Below, piece by piece: positions 1-11,255 of a stretch of DNA of 64,000 bases. This DNA comes from Favolaschia claudopus (Eukaryota > Basidiomycota > Agaricomycetes > Agaricales > Mycenaceae). Each line of letters starts with the position of its first letter. The first letter of the stretch is position 1. The notes under the pieces were generated by a model. The model had not been told where the DNA came from. It saw only the letters and a program-made list of their open reading frames with translations, and searched no databases. The translations under genes and the position numbers were made by a program. The stretch is from assembly GCA_037176885.1 (NCBI GenBank), contig JAWWNJ010000216.1, forward strand, positions 1 through 64,000, in the 5' to 3' direction.

Positions 1-530
1 CAGCTGCCATCACTCAGGATCACCCGGAAAAGCGCCGCATCACGCGGGGAGGCGCCGCATCAGTCAAGGCATGCCAATCTTGACGTGCGCACGTCAAAAG
101 CACCGATTGACAGCAGCCATCACTTGCTCAGCACAGCCGCATCAACATTGGGGGTCTCTCGGATAAAAGGGGGAGCAAGCTCCCCCAATAATCTGCTAAA
201 ACCCATACCTTTTGGCCTCCACAGACTTGGTTCCCACCAAATTTCATGCAAAAACCCATAATTCGTCATACCTCATAACCCATATTTTGGCCAAATCCCT
301 ATGAAAACGAGGGCAAAACCCATAATCTTGACAGCCAAAACCTACATTTAATGACTGTCCATTTTGGCTATCTAGCGGAGGTAGGCATCAGTCCCTGGGA
401 AACATCACCGTATTTGGACATTTTACAATATGATTTGTATGCCGGAGTTCCGGCCTACAGAAGGGGGAGCTTGCGCGAATCTGTATCGAGATTGCAATGC
501 ACATTGGAGTAAAGTAAGTTGAACAAGAAA
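1..530. other. No gene recognised; two-copy GC palindrome
   Basis: I see no coding region here. The segment holds an 18-nt perfect hairpin, GGGGGAGC-AA-GCTCCCCC, at 169-186, which recurs exactly at 1027-1044 in a loosely similar context (GATAAA just upstream, CATCACTCGG-like motifs further upstream). The stretch 280-340 repeats AACCCATA-type motifs. The hairpins lie on either side of the helicase scrap at 531-830 and could be element-end hairpins, but no CTRR terminus of the Helitron type could be placed convincingly. Confidence 0.5.
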
Positions 531-830
531 TCATAAACTACGTTCAAGTAGATTAGGTTTCAGAAAAATACATACATATGTATGATTCCAGCCAAAGGCT
601 TGACGCGTGAAATGGCCACAAATGAAAGTCCCGATCAAAGTCTTTGTCAATTTAACTCCAAGGTCAACTACAGCCTTCTTCTGGGTTAATCCTTGACTTT
701 TGTGTATTGTGAATCTGTGATAGCCCAGGCCGTATTCAATGGCAGTTGTGTCCTTGAGAGTGATGTCTAGGGAGCCTAAATTCTTCACAGAAAGTCGAAG
801 AAGGGAAAGAAGGCATACAGAAGGCATACG
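531..830 (-). pseudogene. Helitron/PIF1-type helicase C-terminal fragment
   Basis: An open frame of about 98 codons contains the peptide TIHKSQGLT followed by KKAVVDLG. This is the late helicase motif of PIF1-family helicases, the helicase half of Helitron RepHel proteins (typically (A/T)I(H/N)KSQG(L/Q)T followed by a hydrophobic, DLG-like strand). After this motif the sequence loses similarity: the expected (S/T)RV motif VI is not visible. Nothing of the Rep nuclease or of the upstream helicase motifs is present. It is therefore a 3' scrap of a Helitron or PIF1 gene. A host PIF1 pseudogene is the alternative. Confidence 0.55.
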
Positions 831-1390
831 AGACGAGATGGCAGCAGCAGATGCATGTGCGTGTCTGTCAAAACTGTGTTCCCATCACTCGGGATCAAGC
901 GGACTCTCTTTGGATCAAGCGGAAATCTCTCGCATCACTCGGATTCACCATCTATCAAAGATCCCTTGATTACATCAAAAAGCCGTCTAGCACAGCTTAT
1001 TGCTTTTCGGTGACGGCTCTGATAAAGGGGGAGCAAGCTCCCCCAATCATGTTGATCAATTCCGTCACCGAACACGTGCCCCCCACCGTGCCGTTCCGCT
1101 GCCGTTGAAAGTTTGCACGGATTTCCGTTGGATTTCCGCCTAGATTGCAGTCCCGGCCGTCATACTCTCTCCGGCACTACTCAGAGATCAAAATTTTTGC
1201 GCTAGAGGTACACAGAGTTTCGATTTTTGACCCCAAAAATTTGGCCACAGCCAAAATGTCGTGGGAAAAACTTCGGAAGTGGTTTTTTGAGCTTTTCCGG
1301 GGTCGGCGAATCGGATTCTGAAGGCAGAATTATCCCCAAAATTCCCGTTCGGCGGCAATCAACATTGTCGACTTTGGGTGTCCGGCACTG

Positions 1391-1451
1391 TACCAGTCTG
1401 CTACGCCCAACGTGCTTGCCACAATTGTCGGCCTCGCGTAGCAGACTGGTA
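1391..1451. repeat. Hairpin, 16-bp stem
   Basis: ACCAGTCTGCTACGC is followed after about 30 nt by its exact reverse complement (stems 1391-1406 and 1436-1451). It is an isolated hairpin in non-coding sequence; its role is unknown. Confidence 0.7.
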
Positions 1452-1577
1452 ACGAGTCTACCATGGAATTAATAACGAAGGCAATGTACCCCGCATTGTA
1501 AGATAGCTGCCGGCGGGTGGACATCCGACGGTTGATACCGGTGATTAAGTGAACGGCATCAATGGTTTGTTGATGAC

Positions 1578-2640
1578 TTGTCATTGGTGCCCTCCGTACT
1601 CTCTATAAAAACCACTTCAGTTGCGACCCATCTCCGCCCAATCCTCCCTGATGAAAACACTCCGCACTTGCGCATATACACATACTACTCCGACACAGCC
1701 TCGCAAAATTGTGCGGCACAGTATTCATCGCTCTATGCGACCCAAGTGCAACAGAAAGTCGACACGCTTTGATAAAGTAATGCAGGAGACACGTCTTCTT
1801 TTGGTAAATCTCGAAGATCACCAGAATGCACTTCAGAAATATCTGGACGAGGTTCGTCATATCATTCCCGACCATCAGCTCAGTAAGTCATTAACAACTC
1901 GATAGATTGTTGAGAGCCGGGAATCTAAAGCCTCGGCTGTGTAGTTTCAAGCTTAGAATCGGAGTGGACATTTTTCTAATCGCGCATAGTGGACTTAGCG
2001 GTACTACACATACACTTTAAAGGGATAGCTCATACATGCACATCTTGCGTCACTTACATTGTATGTAATTAAGGTAGGGCTCACTCATAAGCAGCAACCT
2101 AGTCTCGTATACAAGACTTTATAATTGAAATCGTCGCACTTTCTCAAGACTAAGATTAGCTTTCGTACTACTTACCAATGGGAACCCGCCGGAATGGTTG
2201 GGATGATAATTATAGAGGTTATAGGTTTAGATCTAAACGCCCAAGTCTCACAGACTCAGAGCCAACTATCTCTGCTTTCTTTCTACCCCGAAACACCGTT
2301 CAGTCTGCACCTCTCGGGAACCCATCTGCTATACCAAGGGCATCAGGATCGTCTGCATGGTCGAGTCAGAGAAAATCTCATTTCGACGCTGCCAGGGCAA
2401 ACAATGATCCTGCTCCCACACCATGTATGTTGCGTATTTCTCTGTTCTCATTGGTACAGATCCATATTGAAGACTAATAATAGTTCAAATATCCTCCGAC
2501 GACTTCATCGAGCTCACCGATCAGCTCAAATACATCGAAGAACATGACGAACACGCAGATATTGCTGCTGGCGACAAAATTATTGACGAGAGCCTTGCCG
2601 ATAATATCTCAAATAGCCTGGAGTCAAAGGGCTTTTGAGG
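1578..2640 (+). pseudogene. Unrecognised spliced ORF remnants 5' of gypsy fragment
   Basis: Several short open segments look like exons of one unrecognised gene. A charged, coiled-coil-like segment around 1770-1890 (VMQETRLLLVNLED...) ends at a good donor (A|GTAAGT). A Ser/Pro-rich segment starts at the ATG at 2178 and ends at 2424. A plausible 59-nt intron, 2425-2483 (GTATGT...CTAATAATAG), joins it to an acidic segment, 2484-2637, containing DDFIELTDQLKYIEEHDE. The acidic segment stops where clear gypsy homology begins. This could be a gag-like region of the same retroelement or an unrelated gene interrupted by the gypsy fragment. The first exon pair does not join in frame. Confidence 0.3.
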
Positions 2641-4945
2641 ACTGCAAAAATATCATTCATCAGTCTCGCGAGCATCGTCGTGTTCCATTGAAATACGGAC
2701 CTGATGCGGACCCTGCGTTTCTTGTAACAGACGGGTCAAGCTCTGCAATTGCTGGAGTTGTGAGCCAAGGCGCTGATTGGAAATCAGCGAAAGTTGCCGC
2801 ATTCTTCAGTGCGAAACTCAACTCGGCGCAGCAAAATTATCCTGTGCATGAGATTGAGATGTTAGCAGGTGTTGAAGCGATGCTACGGCATCGTGACATA
2901 CTGCAAGGATTCCATTTCAAATGGATAACAGACCACAAGGGTCTTATTCACTTCATGAACCAAAAGAATTTGTCGGGACGACAAGCCCGGTGGATGGAAA
3001 AAATCTCTGAATTTGATTTCGAGGTTGTATATGTTCCTGGAACAGAGAATGTTCTGGCAGACGCATTATCTCGCCTCTACTCGAACGAGGCACCCGGAAC
3101 TGTTCGCGCAAGGAGCGAATACACGTACCATGATGTCGTCGATAATGATGCACTCAATATCAACTCCATTTCCATGCCGGTTTTTGCGGGTTCTGAAGCG
3201 AAAGCAATGGCAAGCGACCGGGTCTTGAGGTCTGCGACTAAAACTGCTGAGCAGAAGCATAGAGAACAACTCGCTGACGCGAAACTGACCCAAGAAGGTC
3301 GTATTTTGAGGTCAATGACTCGTGGCGTTGATAACCAGAATTTTGCATCTCCAAGAGAAGCAAAGGAGGGCGGGAGTACCAATAAATCGAAATTGAGAAG
3401 GCCTGACGCGAAGTCAAGGCGCTCTGACGCGAAGTCAAGAGCAGGCACCGACATGAAGTCAAGTGCGGAGGCAAAGCCGTTTGACAGCGGTGATCAAACT
3501 TTGATCCCGGAAGCAAATCCGCCATCAACGGAATCTATTTCTCCGTCTACCATGACCGACGAGCCTCCACCTCTTGAACCGTCGACTCCCCGACCGCCTA
3601 CACTGTCTGAACTTGAGCAACAGTTAAAGGACATGGATCCTTCCCTCTTTCCTGTGGTCTCTGGAGGAACTGATGGCTTGGACTTGGTAAAATTCTTGCA
3701 AAATAAATACAGCGAAGATTCCTTCTTCAAAGATATTCTGGCTACTCCGGAAGCTTTCAAGAACTTTGAAGTATCGGATGGCTTGATTTTCCTCTGTGAA
3801 CACGACCGCAAGGTGCTCTGTATTCCTCATCTGAAGTACAAAGGCCGAAACATCCGGGAAATAATTATCTCGGAAGCACACTCCGTTTTGGCGCATCTAG
3901 GGCCTCGCAAGACCACCGATTATCTTCGGGAATATGTCTGGTGGAAGGACTTAGTTCCCGACACGCAGATTTATTGTGATGCGTGCAAAACTTGCAAGCG
4001 CAGTAAGCCGAACAATCGAAAACCTTATGGGTTACTTCACTCACTCAATCCTCCTACTCAGCCTTGGGAGACGATTGGAGTAGACTTCGTGGGACCTTTA
4101 CCCGAGTCTAAGAACCCCGATAGCGTGTTCAACTCAATTACCGTTGTAATCTGTTTATTAACAGGAATGGTACATATTATTCCCAGTCGAATCAACTACA
4201 CTGCGAAGCAAATGGCTGAACTGATGTTTGAGAACGTGTACAAACTGCACGGGCTCCCAAAATCCATCGTGAGTGATCGTGATGTTCTTTTTACTAGCAA
4301 TTTCTGGCAACGACTTCACCAATTAATTGGTACGAAGCTTCGTATGTCCAGCGCATATCATCCTGAGACGGATGGAAGCACGGAACGGGCCAACCGTACC
4401 GTGACGCAAATGATTCGTCAATGTATTGGCGAAAAACAGAAGGATTGGGTTTCTAAGTTACCCGCAGTTGAGTTCGCTTTGAATTCCGCTCGGTCTGAAA
4501 CTACAGGCTATACTCCATTCTTCTTGAATACCGGGTGGATGCCTAGGTCATTAATCTGGGACTCAGATCGCACCCGTGAGTTTCCTGGCATTGCTAATTT
4601 TGCTCTGCAACGCAGATTGGCAATTATGGCTGCACACGACCCAGTTCTCGCTGCCAGGGTTAAGCAAACTCGGAATGCTAATCGCCGTAGGCAAGCCTCA
4701 CCATTTTCTCAGGGAGATTTGGTCTATCTCTCCACGAAGAATCTTAAGTTTGAGAAGGGTTTGGCGTGCAAACTCATTCCCTTATTATCCGAGACTTCGG
4801 TAATAATTCGTTTCAGATTGAGCTTCCGTCAAATATGAAACAGCGCGGAATTCACGATGTTTTTCATGCATCTCTGCTTCGGATTCATGTCCCAAATGAC
4901 GACCGGCGCTTCCCAGGAAGGTTGGAAACTCAGTTGGATATCTGA
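2544..4945 (+). pseudogene. Ty3/gypsy retrotransposon pol fragment: RNase H + integrase
   Basis: A 764-codon ORF from the ATG at 2544 covers the 3' half of a Ty3/gypsy pol. RNase H occupies about residues 50-180, with D63, E105, D130 and the final ADALSR motif. A long Ser/Lys-rich linker follows. The integrase H2C2 zinc-binding segment lies near nt 3879-3995. The integrase core has D514, D578 and E614, which is the DD35E spacing. Protease and reverse transcriptase are absent: homology begins abruptly at about nt 2615, next to unrelated exon-like sequence. After residues CKLIP (about nt 4783) a small deletion shifts the frame. The true C-terminus (an NNSFQIELP...DVFHASLLRIH segment) continues in another frame to a stop near 4945. 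No chromodomain is seen. Such elements copy via RNA and insert in the nucleus; this copy lacks the enzymes needed to do so. Confidence 0.93.
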
Positions 4946-5002
4946 AAATGCGCGGAAGGCGCAATAACCTCAGTCTCCCGCAATGTGGGATGAAAGACTG
5001 TA

Positions 5003-5876
5003 CTCGTCATCACAGAAAGTAACCGGAAATTTGATCGGTTTGGGCCAAATTTGTAGTTTTTTGTGGTGAATTTTTTATGAACATAATCTTTGGCATCTAC
5101 TGACATCTCATGCACTGGTCATCTCAGCCAGGAAGATTCAGTACAGCTCGTAGACTGAGAATAACTTTGGCACTTGTGATTTTGCGCAATTCGACAAAAG
5201 CGCAGCATTGGACAATGATTTTGGCACATAGTTATGAGTTTGATACTCTTGGGTAGTAGATATGTATGGAATGATTCCACAGCACAAGAATTGGACCGGA
5301 AAGATAAGTGCAAAGGCAAGTTTTGTCCGAGGGCACACAACAAACATAAACAGATTTGCGTGCTGCAACATTTTCACAGCTGAAAGTCATATTTTAAAGG
5401 GCAGTTGCTTCCAAACTGTCTGTAACTACAAGATAAGACGCTGAACTAGTATTATGCGTCATTCGTGTACCTTCCAACAGTTTCATTTCGATCCAAAACC
5501 ACAATTTCAACAATTCTGGCTAAGATCTTTGCATGCACCTTTTTTTGCCAATATTGCAGGTTGAAGGTCATACAAAAGGCCGCTCAGAGTACCCCTAAGT
5601 CTGGACAACTACCATATCACACCACAATCACCCTACATGCGTCTCAAACAGGGATTTGGTTATATTCTCTGCATTATTCACAGTCAAACTACTGCAAACC
5701 GAGGGACTCTCGAATTTGTGCAGACTCCTGGTCAACGTATACAACGGCAATCTTCTTCAAACTCATACGGGGTAAATGGAACATACCAAACTACAATATA
5801 GGATACAAGTTCCGTGAGAAAAACACGTGACCGCGTCAAAATAGCACAATTTCCGGTTACTTTCTGTGATGACGAG
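5003..5876. mobile_element. Non-autonomous TA-target element, 874 bp
   Basis: The ends are inverted repeats of about 30 bp starting CTCGTCATCACAGAAAGTAA. They are flanked by TA at 5001-5002 and 5877-5878. The interior has only short ORFs that I do not recognise. The element sits just 3' of the gypsy integrase, between two copies of a short flank (see 5880-6010). TA target duplications fit the Tc1/mariner/pogo group, but no transposase is present. Confidence 0.75.
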
Positions 5877-5879
5877 TAT

Positions 5880-6010
5880 ATTAAATACCTGAAAATGCGC
5901 GGAAGGCGCAATAACTACACAATGAGTAAGTAAATAAGTACAAGTAGGTAGATAGATAGAGAACTCACCCTCAGTCTCCCGCAATGTGGGATGAAAGACT
6001 GAGGGTGGTG
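5880..6010. repeat. Duplicated gypsy 3'-flank with CTCAGTC hairpin
   Basis: The sequence starting TGAAAATGCGCGGAAGGCGC at 4943 recurs at 5890. The following hairpin, CTCAGTCTCCCGCAATGTGG...AAAGACTGAG, occurs at about 4970-5000 and again at 5969-6003, so the segment after the integrase stop is present twice around the 874-bp insertion. Similar CTCAGTC...GACTGAG hairpins occur inside the copia LTRs at 39.5 kb and 54.15 kb. This suggests an LTR-leader hairpin, but I could not fix LTR borders here. Confidence 0.45.
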
Positions 6011-7183
6011 GACAGACGAGCACGGTTTATATGTAAGAACAAGGCTGTATGATAACTATCAGATATCTATCAAGGGCCGGAGCGGCGGGGCGGCTACCCG
6101 GAATAATTCATATTCTGACAGAGTCACCAATAGCGGACCCTATTCCCTCCTCCTCTGTCCTCACAAGAGTAGCAGACCATCTTGGTGCATTCTTTGGGCA
6201 TGGAGGTCGCTGAGTAGCCTCTGCCCCATGGCTTGATGTAGGATTTGGGTTTTGGAACTGCAACACAAGTATGGTGTGTGTGTCTACCACTGAAAGTCTT
6301 CTTCCCTTTCCCTCCTGCATCCCATGGACCCCCTCCTCGGCATTTGCCACCTCTCGTCGACTTCTCCTCTTCTTGTGTGTGGCCAACTGCCGTTTAGGCT
6401 CGTGCCAGATGCCACTGCTCGTCACTGGCTCACACTGGCACTTCGACTACTCCTTTCCCTCTCCCTCTGTGACCTTGGGTCTGTTCCTGTGTCGTCTGGC
6501 CTCGAGTCTCACTCCCCCTCTTGACCGGTGAGTTTCCTTTCCTCTTGCCTTCGTGGGTGTGGCTTGGAGGGAGCACTGTCGAGAGTTGCAAGGTTGCTCA
6601 AGTCCATATCTCCCCGGCCTCCCCGTCCTTAGGGGTGTCCGCCGGTGCCTAGGGACTTCTGAGCGCCTGCAGTCTGCATGGAGATTGGGTGGCGGGGCAA
6701 CTCGTTGCTGGCAGCTCGTCGAGCTGCTACAGTTGCCACCCCCTTCCTTCGAAGGATTCTCCTATTGTGCAGGCTGTAGCCAACTATACCTCTTCATCTG
6801 CTTCCTCTGGGTACTCGTGCATTTGTGCAAGAGCGGGAAGCTTATGTCTGGGCTTGCTGGGGGCCATCCGCTGCCTTCTCTGCAGCCTGGTGTCTGACTC
6901 GCACCCTTCCCTTCCGCTCTCCATCCCATCCCCCCCCCCTTGACTCTTCGTCCTGGCGTCTGTGTGTTTGTCCAATGTAGCGTCCCCGCGGCAGCGGTAG
7001 CGGGATTCATGATTCGTCTTGATACTGTTGTCTCGCATTGCGTGGTCGCAATCATGAAGGGGGGCTCCATACGCCGCGTCATTTGATTTCAAGGTGGGAA
7101 GGTTGATTCTGACCTCTCCCCTGTGATGCTCGCCGTGGGGCTCCTTGCTCATGCGCACCGCTGCACTTTAGGTAGACTCTGCC
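6011..7183. other. Pyrimidine-biased stretch, no gene recognised
   Basis: The plus strand is rich in C and T (runs such as CCCCCCCCC near 6938). Open frames exist on both strands but show no motif, plausible splice structure or similarity I can name. I regard them as compositional artefacts. Confidence 0.5.
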
Positions 7184-7468
7184 TGGTGAAGGGGGGCTCG
7201 CCTCCTCTCGCCTGTCTTCACCATGTCCACCTAGTGCATAGTGTTCCGCCCTCTTGTTAGTAGAACCTCTCTGGTGAAGGGGGGCTTGTCTCTCAAGCCG
7301 CCCTTCACCCTACTCACAATGGCCGTCTTCGTCTTCCAATCTGGTGAAGGGGGGCTCGTCCCTCGTCCCCTTCACCTACGATGACTTGCGCATGGGACAC
7401 TGCGAGCGGTGTCTCAAATCCGGTGAAGGGGGGGGAGGAACGAGCCCCGCTCGTTCCTCCCCCCCCTC
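7184..7468. repeat. Four spaced GGTGAAGGGGGG hairpins
   Basis: Four hairpins start with GGTGAAGGGGGG and close with a CTTCACC-like or C-rich arm: about 7184-7222, 7273-7309, 7343-7376 and 7422-7468. Starts are 67-89 nt apart. The left arms are nearly identical, while loops and right arms vary in a compensating way (for example CTTG...CAAG against CTCG...CGTC). The spacers are unrelated. No direct function can be read; repeated stem-loops of this type occur in some retroelement untranslated regions. Confidence 0.65.
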
Positions 7469-7599
7469 TTCTCCCACCACGCTCTGCATTGGGTTATTAA
7501 TGGGTCTCTTACGTCCACCACATTTGTCCTCCCCCCTCCTTCCGTTTGTTGGTGATCGAGGAGCGAGAGGCGCGCGTCAAGCACAAAACAAGAAATTGT

Positions 7600-7804
7600 T
7601 TGCAATCGCAGTCCGGTTAGGGATTGGTGCGTTAGGGCAAACGGATGCCCAACGCTAACATTTGTTCGGCTTATATACTAAATACACAAAGTATTCTAGA
7701 ATATTCTACCTGCTACATGTAAGTTCAACGGAAAACTATAATGAGGTCAACAAATATCTGGAACCTTCTCCAGGTGTCCAGTTCTAACCCTATTATTCTC
7801 AACA
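7600..7804 (-). other. Possible LTR 5' end (copia-like)
   Basis: Read on the minus strand, the segment begins TGTTGAGAATAATAGGG at 7804 and contains a TATA-like TTAGTATATAAGCC about 130 nt in. This is the layout of a fungal LTR 5' end. The other border and a target duplication could not be identified, so it may be a truncated solo LTR. Low confidence. Confidence 0.3.
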
Positions 7805-7848
7805 CCGTTGACTCCACAAGTCTCCACAACTGCCGTGAGCTTGTCGGT

Positions 7849-8090
7849 GTAAACAACCGGGCTCAAGCACGCATTTGAGCCCTGCTGGAGGTCAGATTGG
7901 AGCTCTGATGTATTCACAAAGGTTCAGGGAGCCTCACCAACTCACTGTCTGGCAAGAGAATGCGCTGAAAGAGACGAATAGCTGATTAGGCAAGGGTGGA
8001 GCCGAGGACGCGGGACTAAACACAGGTAAGCAGATTTCGAAAACGAAAATCAATCAGAACCCGTATTCTTTTTCCGAAACGGCTGTAAAC
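7849..8090 (+). repeat. Dispersed repeat, copy 1 (inverted copy at 18452-18688)
   Basis: About 240 bp running from GTAAACAACCGGGCTCAAGC to ACGGCTGTAAAC matches the reverse complement of 18452-18688 with few differences. It includes a shared AGGTAAGCAGATTTCGAAAAC core. No coding signature. It is probably a fragment of a non-autonomous element whose borders are lost. Confidence 0.8.
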
Positions 8091-8261
8091 TTTTTAAAAA
8101 AAGTCACTGCACTCGAATTATGGTAATGGGGTAAGTTGCCCAAAATTTTTCATTTTGCACTTCTCTTAACTGACAATTGGACCGATCCACAAGGGCCGAC
8201 ACAGTGTGCCATGGATTAGGTATTAGCCTTGCGTCAGTCATGGACCACTTGTTCAGGTGAC

Positions 8262-8440
8262 AAACCAATTACCAGATGCCATGTAGATTGAGTTGACGCA
8301 CGATATTAGGTAACGTCAAAGCGTCAAGTAAATCTTCGCGAGGTGCATTTCCTATAAATGTCAAGCTCTGCAATTTTGGAAGACTTGAGAAGATCGTCGC
8401 AGAGTATGCAGCTATAATAACAACATAGGGTCTTCAAAGC
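8262..8440 (-). pseudogene. F-box-associated LRR fragment
   Basis: The minus strand encodes FSSLPKLQSLTFIGN followed by an LLDALTLPNIVRQLNLHG-like stretch, the Leu-rich pattern of the C-terminal tail of agaricomycete F-box/LRR proteins. An in-frame stop lies just upstream and another just after LNLHGIW, so only about 55 codons remain. No F-box is seen nearby. Confidence 0.4.
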
Positions 8441-9490
8441 ACTGTTTCAATAGAGGGAACAAAGAGCTTTATTCCGACAAAGGCAATCTGTACATTCCCC
8501 GAATGAACAGACTCGTATGATGGTTCAGAAGTCGAATGTCCTCAAATACTACAGTCGAACCCCTCATAACCCATAGCCCTCGGTGGTTGAAATAAATATA
8601 TGTAAACATGACATTTTCCCTGAATCTAGCTTCGGCAAGGCTTTCTGTGTCATCTTGTAGGTTTCCGCTCAAGCCGAGGCTTCAGAGCCGTGGGGGGACC
8701 AGCATTGCCGACTAATCCGCTGACATAATTTGTCAAGATCCGACGTCCGAGCAGCCAAAATTGTAGTCCTGTGGTTACCACGCCCCAGTGAGTGGCGCGT
8801 GATGACGGCTTCCCGTTTGGGCAATATCCGCTCAATAAGGAAGTACCTCCGTATTTTCAGAGCTTCGTCTTGTAGCTCACTCTATGGACTCCCTCTTGTC
8901 TCTGCTACCCTAATCTACGCATAATACTCAACATGGAATCACATTCGCTCGTTCAGACGACCTCGCACCCTCAAAATTCAGTGCAATGGATGGAGCACAA
9001 CTGCAAATTCATCCAACTGCGGCGAAGATGTGTCAAGCTTAATGATTCTCCCCGGACATGGTACTTAATAACGAATAACGCGAGGGGACGTGAGTTGGTT
9101 GCAAAGTGAATGCGTCTCGGACGTACTTCCTTTTTGAGTGGATATTTCTAAACGGGAAGCCGTCATCCATGCCGGCCTGTTCATCATTGATGGATGTCGC
9201 TCCTCAGCGTGACCCCCCGACAAATCCAAGACTACAGTGCCATCCATCACCTCTCGACTACCCGATTAGGTGTGGGAAAGTTCCAAACTTGAAAATGATT
9301 CACGGGCCGGAAAAAAACTTGATTTGCCTCGAAAACTGCGGCAAACGACTCAGTTTGATTGTAGCTATCCAACTTGTAAATGGCTAACATGTAGCATCAA
9401 TTCTCAGTTTTCGGGCCCAAAAAAATGACCGATTGCACAGCCACATGCAGATACCCGGTGTCTAGGGCCTCGGACCAAGGGTACCGCAAG
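8441..9490. other. No gene recognised
   Basis: Only short ORFs of at most about 90 codons without recognisable motifs. The sequence is not repetitive at the scale I can see. Confidence 0.4.
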
Positions 9491-9783
9491 GGTACCGTAC
9501 AATTTCATTCAAATCGACAGGGGGTGTGACGCGTGACCCCGCCGAACCAATTCGACAATTCGACACGACCGAAAATTTGCGTGACGCACCGCAAAATTTC
9601 GAAAGAAAAAATTTCAACACCAAAATTCGCTGTTTTTGCCCAATTTTTGGGGGCATTTGGGTCGGCGTGACGGATTGGCCGTTCGACGGAGGCCCGAGTG
9701 ACGCGTTACAAACCCCCAGAATTCGAATCGACAGCGGGGTGCGTGACGCGTGACTTTCGAATTGAATGAAATTGTACGGTATT
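9491..9783. mobile_element. Small inverted-repeat element
   Basis: GGTACCGTACAATTTCATTC at 9491 is mirrored by its near-exact reverse complement ending at 9783 (stem about 26 bp). The motif GTGACGCGTGAC occurs near both ends (about 9527 and 9742). The 293-bp interior has no gene. It is probably a MITE; the target duplication is unclear. Confidence 0.6.
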
Positions 9784-10042
9784 GTGCATTTTGCTGTGAA
9801 GTACAACACGTTCAAGCCGCCGGGAGTCAAAAACAGGGTAAAAAAGCAGGGGAAAAGCAGTGAAAAGTTCAGGAAAAGTGACAAAAAGGTCGAAAAAAAT
9901 GACCGAAATGATGTAACCGTGGGAAAAATACCAAACTCAACGCCAATCGTATTCTTTTCGTCGGTTTCCTTCCAAAAAACATCTCCATCATAGAAAATAA
10001 TGGCTCAATCTCCCACAGAAGGTGTGCCGAAAAGGTGGCGGG

Positions 10043-10108
10043 TGGCACTGTATATACATTTGAACGACTATCTTCAAAAGAGCATATAAAGTCTTGTTAC
10101 GAGACTAG
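10043..10108 (+). repeat. Dispersed 65-bp repeat (second copy 15591-15656)
   Basis: The segment GAACGACTATCTTCAAAAGA with its flanks (TATATAC before, TATAAAGTCTTG and ACGAGACTA after) occurs in the same orientation at about 15591-15656. In the second copy AGACTTTATA and TATAAAGTCT form a stem. Function unknown. Confidence 0.75.
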
Positions 10109-10412
10109 ACAGGGCCGTGACTTGCGAGCAAGGGCCAATACAAGAGACCAGCGGCACTTGATGCCTCGAATTTTGAGCCGTATGGGCATGCACATTCAAC
10201 ATTGCCACCCCCGAGGATATGGTCCATCCAGGAATATGTATGCCGTTTGTGGGGGAAGCCATCCCCAGGCGCGTTACGCGAGGCGCGCCATCCATAGAAA
10301 AGGGTAAGCTACAGTTTTGTGAAATGGGCGCCCTCAAGAACGTTTTGATTAGCCCAGACAGAACTAACGAAGCAAGGAGCAAAACAAGATCTTTTTGAAA
10401 AAACAATGACAT

Positions 10413-11255
10413 CTACCTAGGCCTTCTTTCGGAAACAACACAATTTATGGGCAACTTTCCCGCATTCATCCAACTGATCAGCGCTCCCTGAATGCCCTTC
10501 GTAGTCTCAGCATCCAAGCTGTCGATGCCAATGAAAACAAGGTTGATATTTCGAAGAACTGGGAGCGCGTTGGTCGTCATAACAGATGAGAGCCTGAGTA
10601 TTGGGGAGAATTCAATGGACTGTTCGTCGTAGTGAATGATGAGGCTGAGATCCCGAAGGGATGGTGATGGAAGGAGAGGCAGCAGAAGTTCTAGGAGATG
10701 CCTGTTGTTTATGTTTATGCAGAGTGCCCTCAGGGAGTGAAGATTGGCCAAGGAGACCAAGGAGGTCATATACTCTAGAAAATCCACGTCTGTTGTTAGA
10801 GCCATAGTGATTGCGATTGAGAATATAAGCGCACGCTGATCCTGAACTATCAATTCCTCAAGATTGTTCCGCACTCGGTCTAAAATTGCGGCCAACATCG
10901 CTGCGTACTCGCTATCTCCAGCGGCGACCATGTTCGCCCCAAGTACGAGCTCACGGACGGAACCAAATTCAAAAGGACACAATGGGTCCAGAATCCAATA
11001 CGAACCTGGCCGAAGTGGCATATTGGCAATTCGAAGGGCGGAAATTTGGACGGACTCGAGACTGAAGGCGACGTTCGCAGATGACTGAGCCTCGTCGTGC
11101 ACCCCGTGAATCCCGAGGCGTGTGATACGGGGAGTGAAACTTTTGAAGACGGTAGAGGGCGCAACATTTTCCTTTTCTGCCACGTCCCGATTCGACCAGC
11201 CAGCCTCCTTCAGCGCGACAATAGCTGATTTCTTCGTGGCAGAGGTGTCGCACAT
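10413..11255 (-). CDS. Chimeric transposase HTH / F-box-type LRR protein
   Basis: An uninterrupted 280-aa ORF from a true ATG at 11255. Residues about 7-38 (KKSAIVALKEAGWSNRDVAE...) have the pattern of the N-terminal helix-turn-helix of Tc1/mariner-type transposases. From about residue 39 onward the protein changes to a Leu-rich, LRR-like tail (SVRELVLG, LHSLRALCININN, SPSLRDLSLIIHY) of the kind that follows the F-box in agaricomycete F-box proteins. The F-box itself and the transposase catalytic domain are both missing. F-box proteins normally recruit substrates to SCF ubiquitin ligases; without the F-box that role is doubtful. The product may be a DNA-binding domain fused to a protein-interaction tail, or simply a fortuitous open frame. 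No intron is needed. Family relations are from recognised patterns; expression is unknown. Confidence 0.65.
   Translation of the reverse strand: MCDTSATKKSAIVALKEAGWSNRDVAEKENVAPSTVFKSFTPRITRLGIHGVHDEAQSSANVAFSLESVQISALRIANMPLRPGSYWILDPLCPFEFGSVRELVLGANMVAAGDSEYAAMLAAILDRVRNNLEELIVQDQRALIFSIAITMALTTDVDFLEYMTSLVSLANLHSLRALCININNRHLLELLLPLLPSPSLRDLSLIIHYDEQSIEFSPILRLSSVMTTNALPVLRNINLVFIGIDSLDAETTKGIQGALISWMNAGKLPINCVVSERRPR

Noticed and set aside
1..1050. Helitron 3' terminus formed by the GGGGGAGCAAGCTCCCCC hairpins
   Set aside because: No CTRR tetranucleotide at a suitable distance on the expected strand, and the two hairpins lie on both sides of the helicase scrap.
7184..7468. CRISPR-like array
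   Set aside because: Only four units, variable repeats and unequal spacers, in a eukaryotic genome with introns; each unit is a self-complementary hairpin instead.
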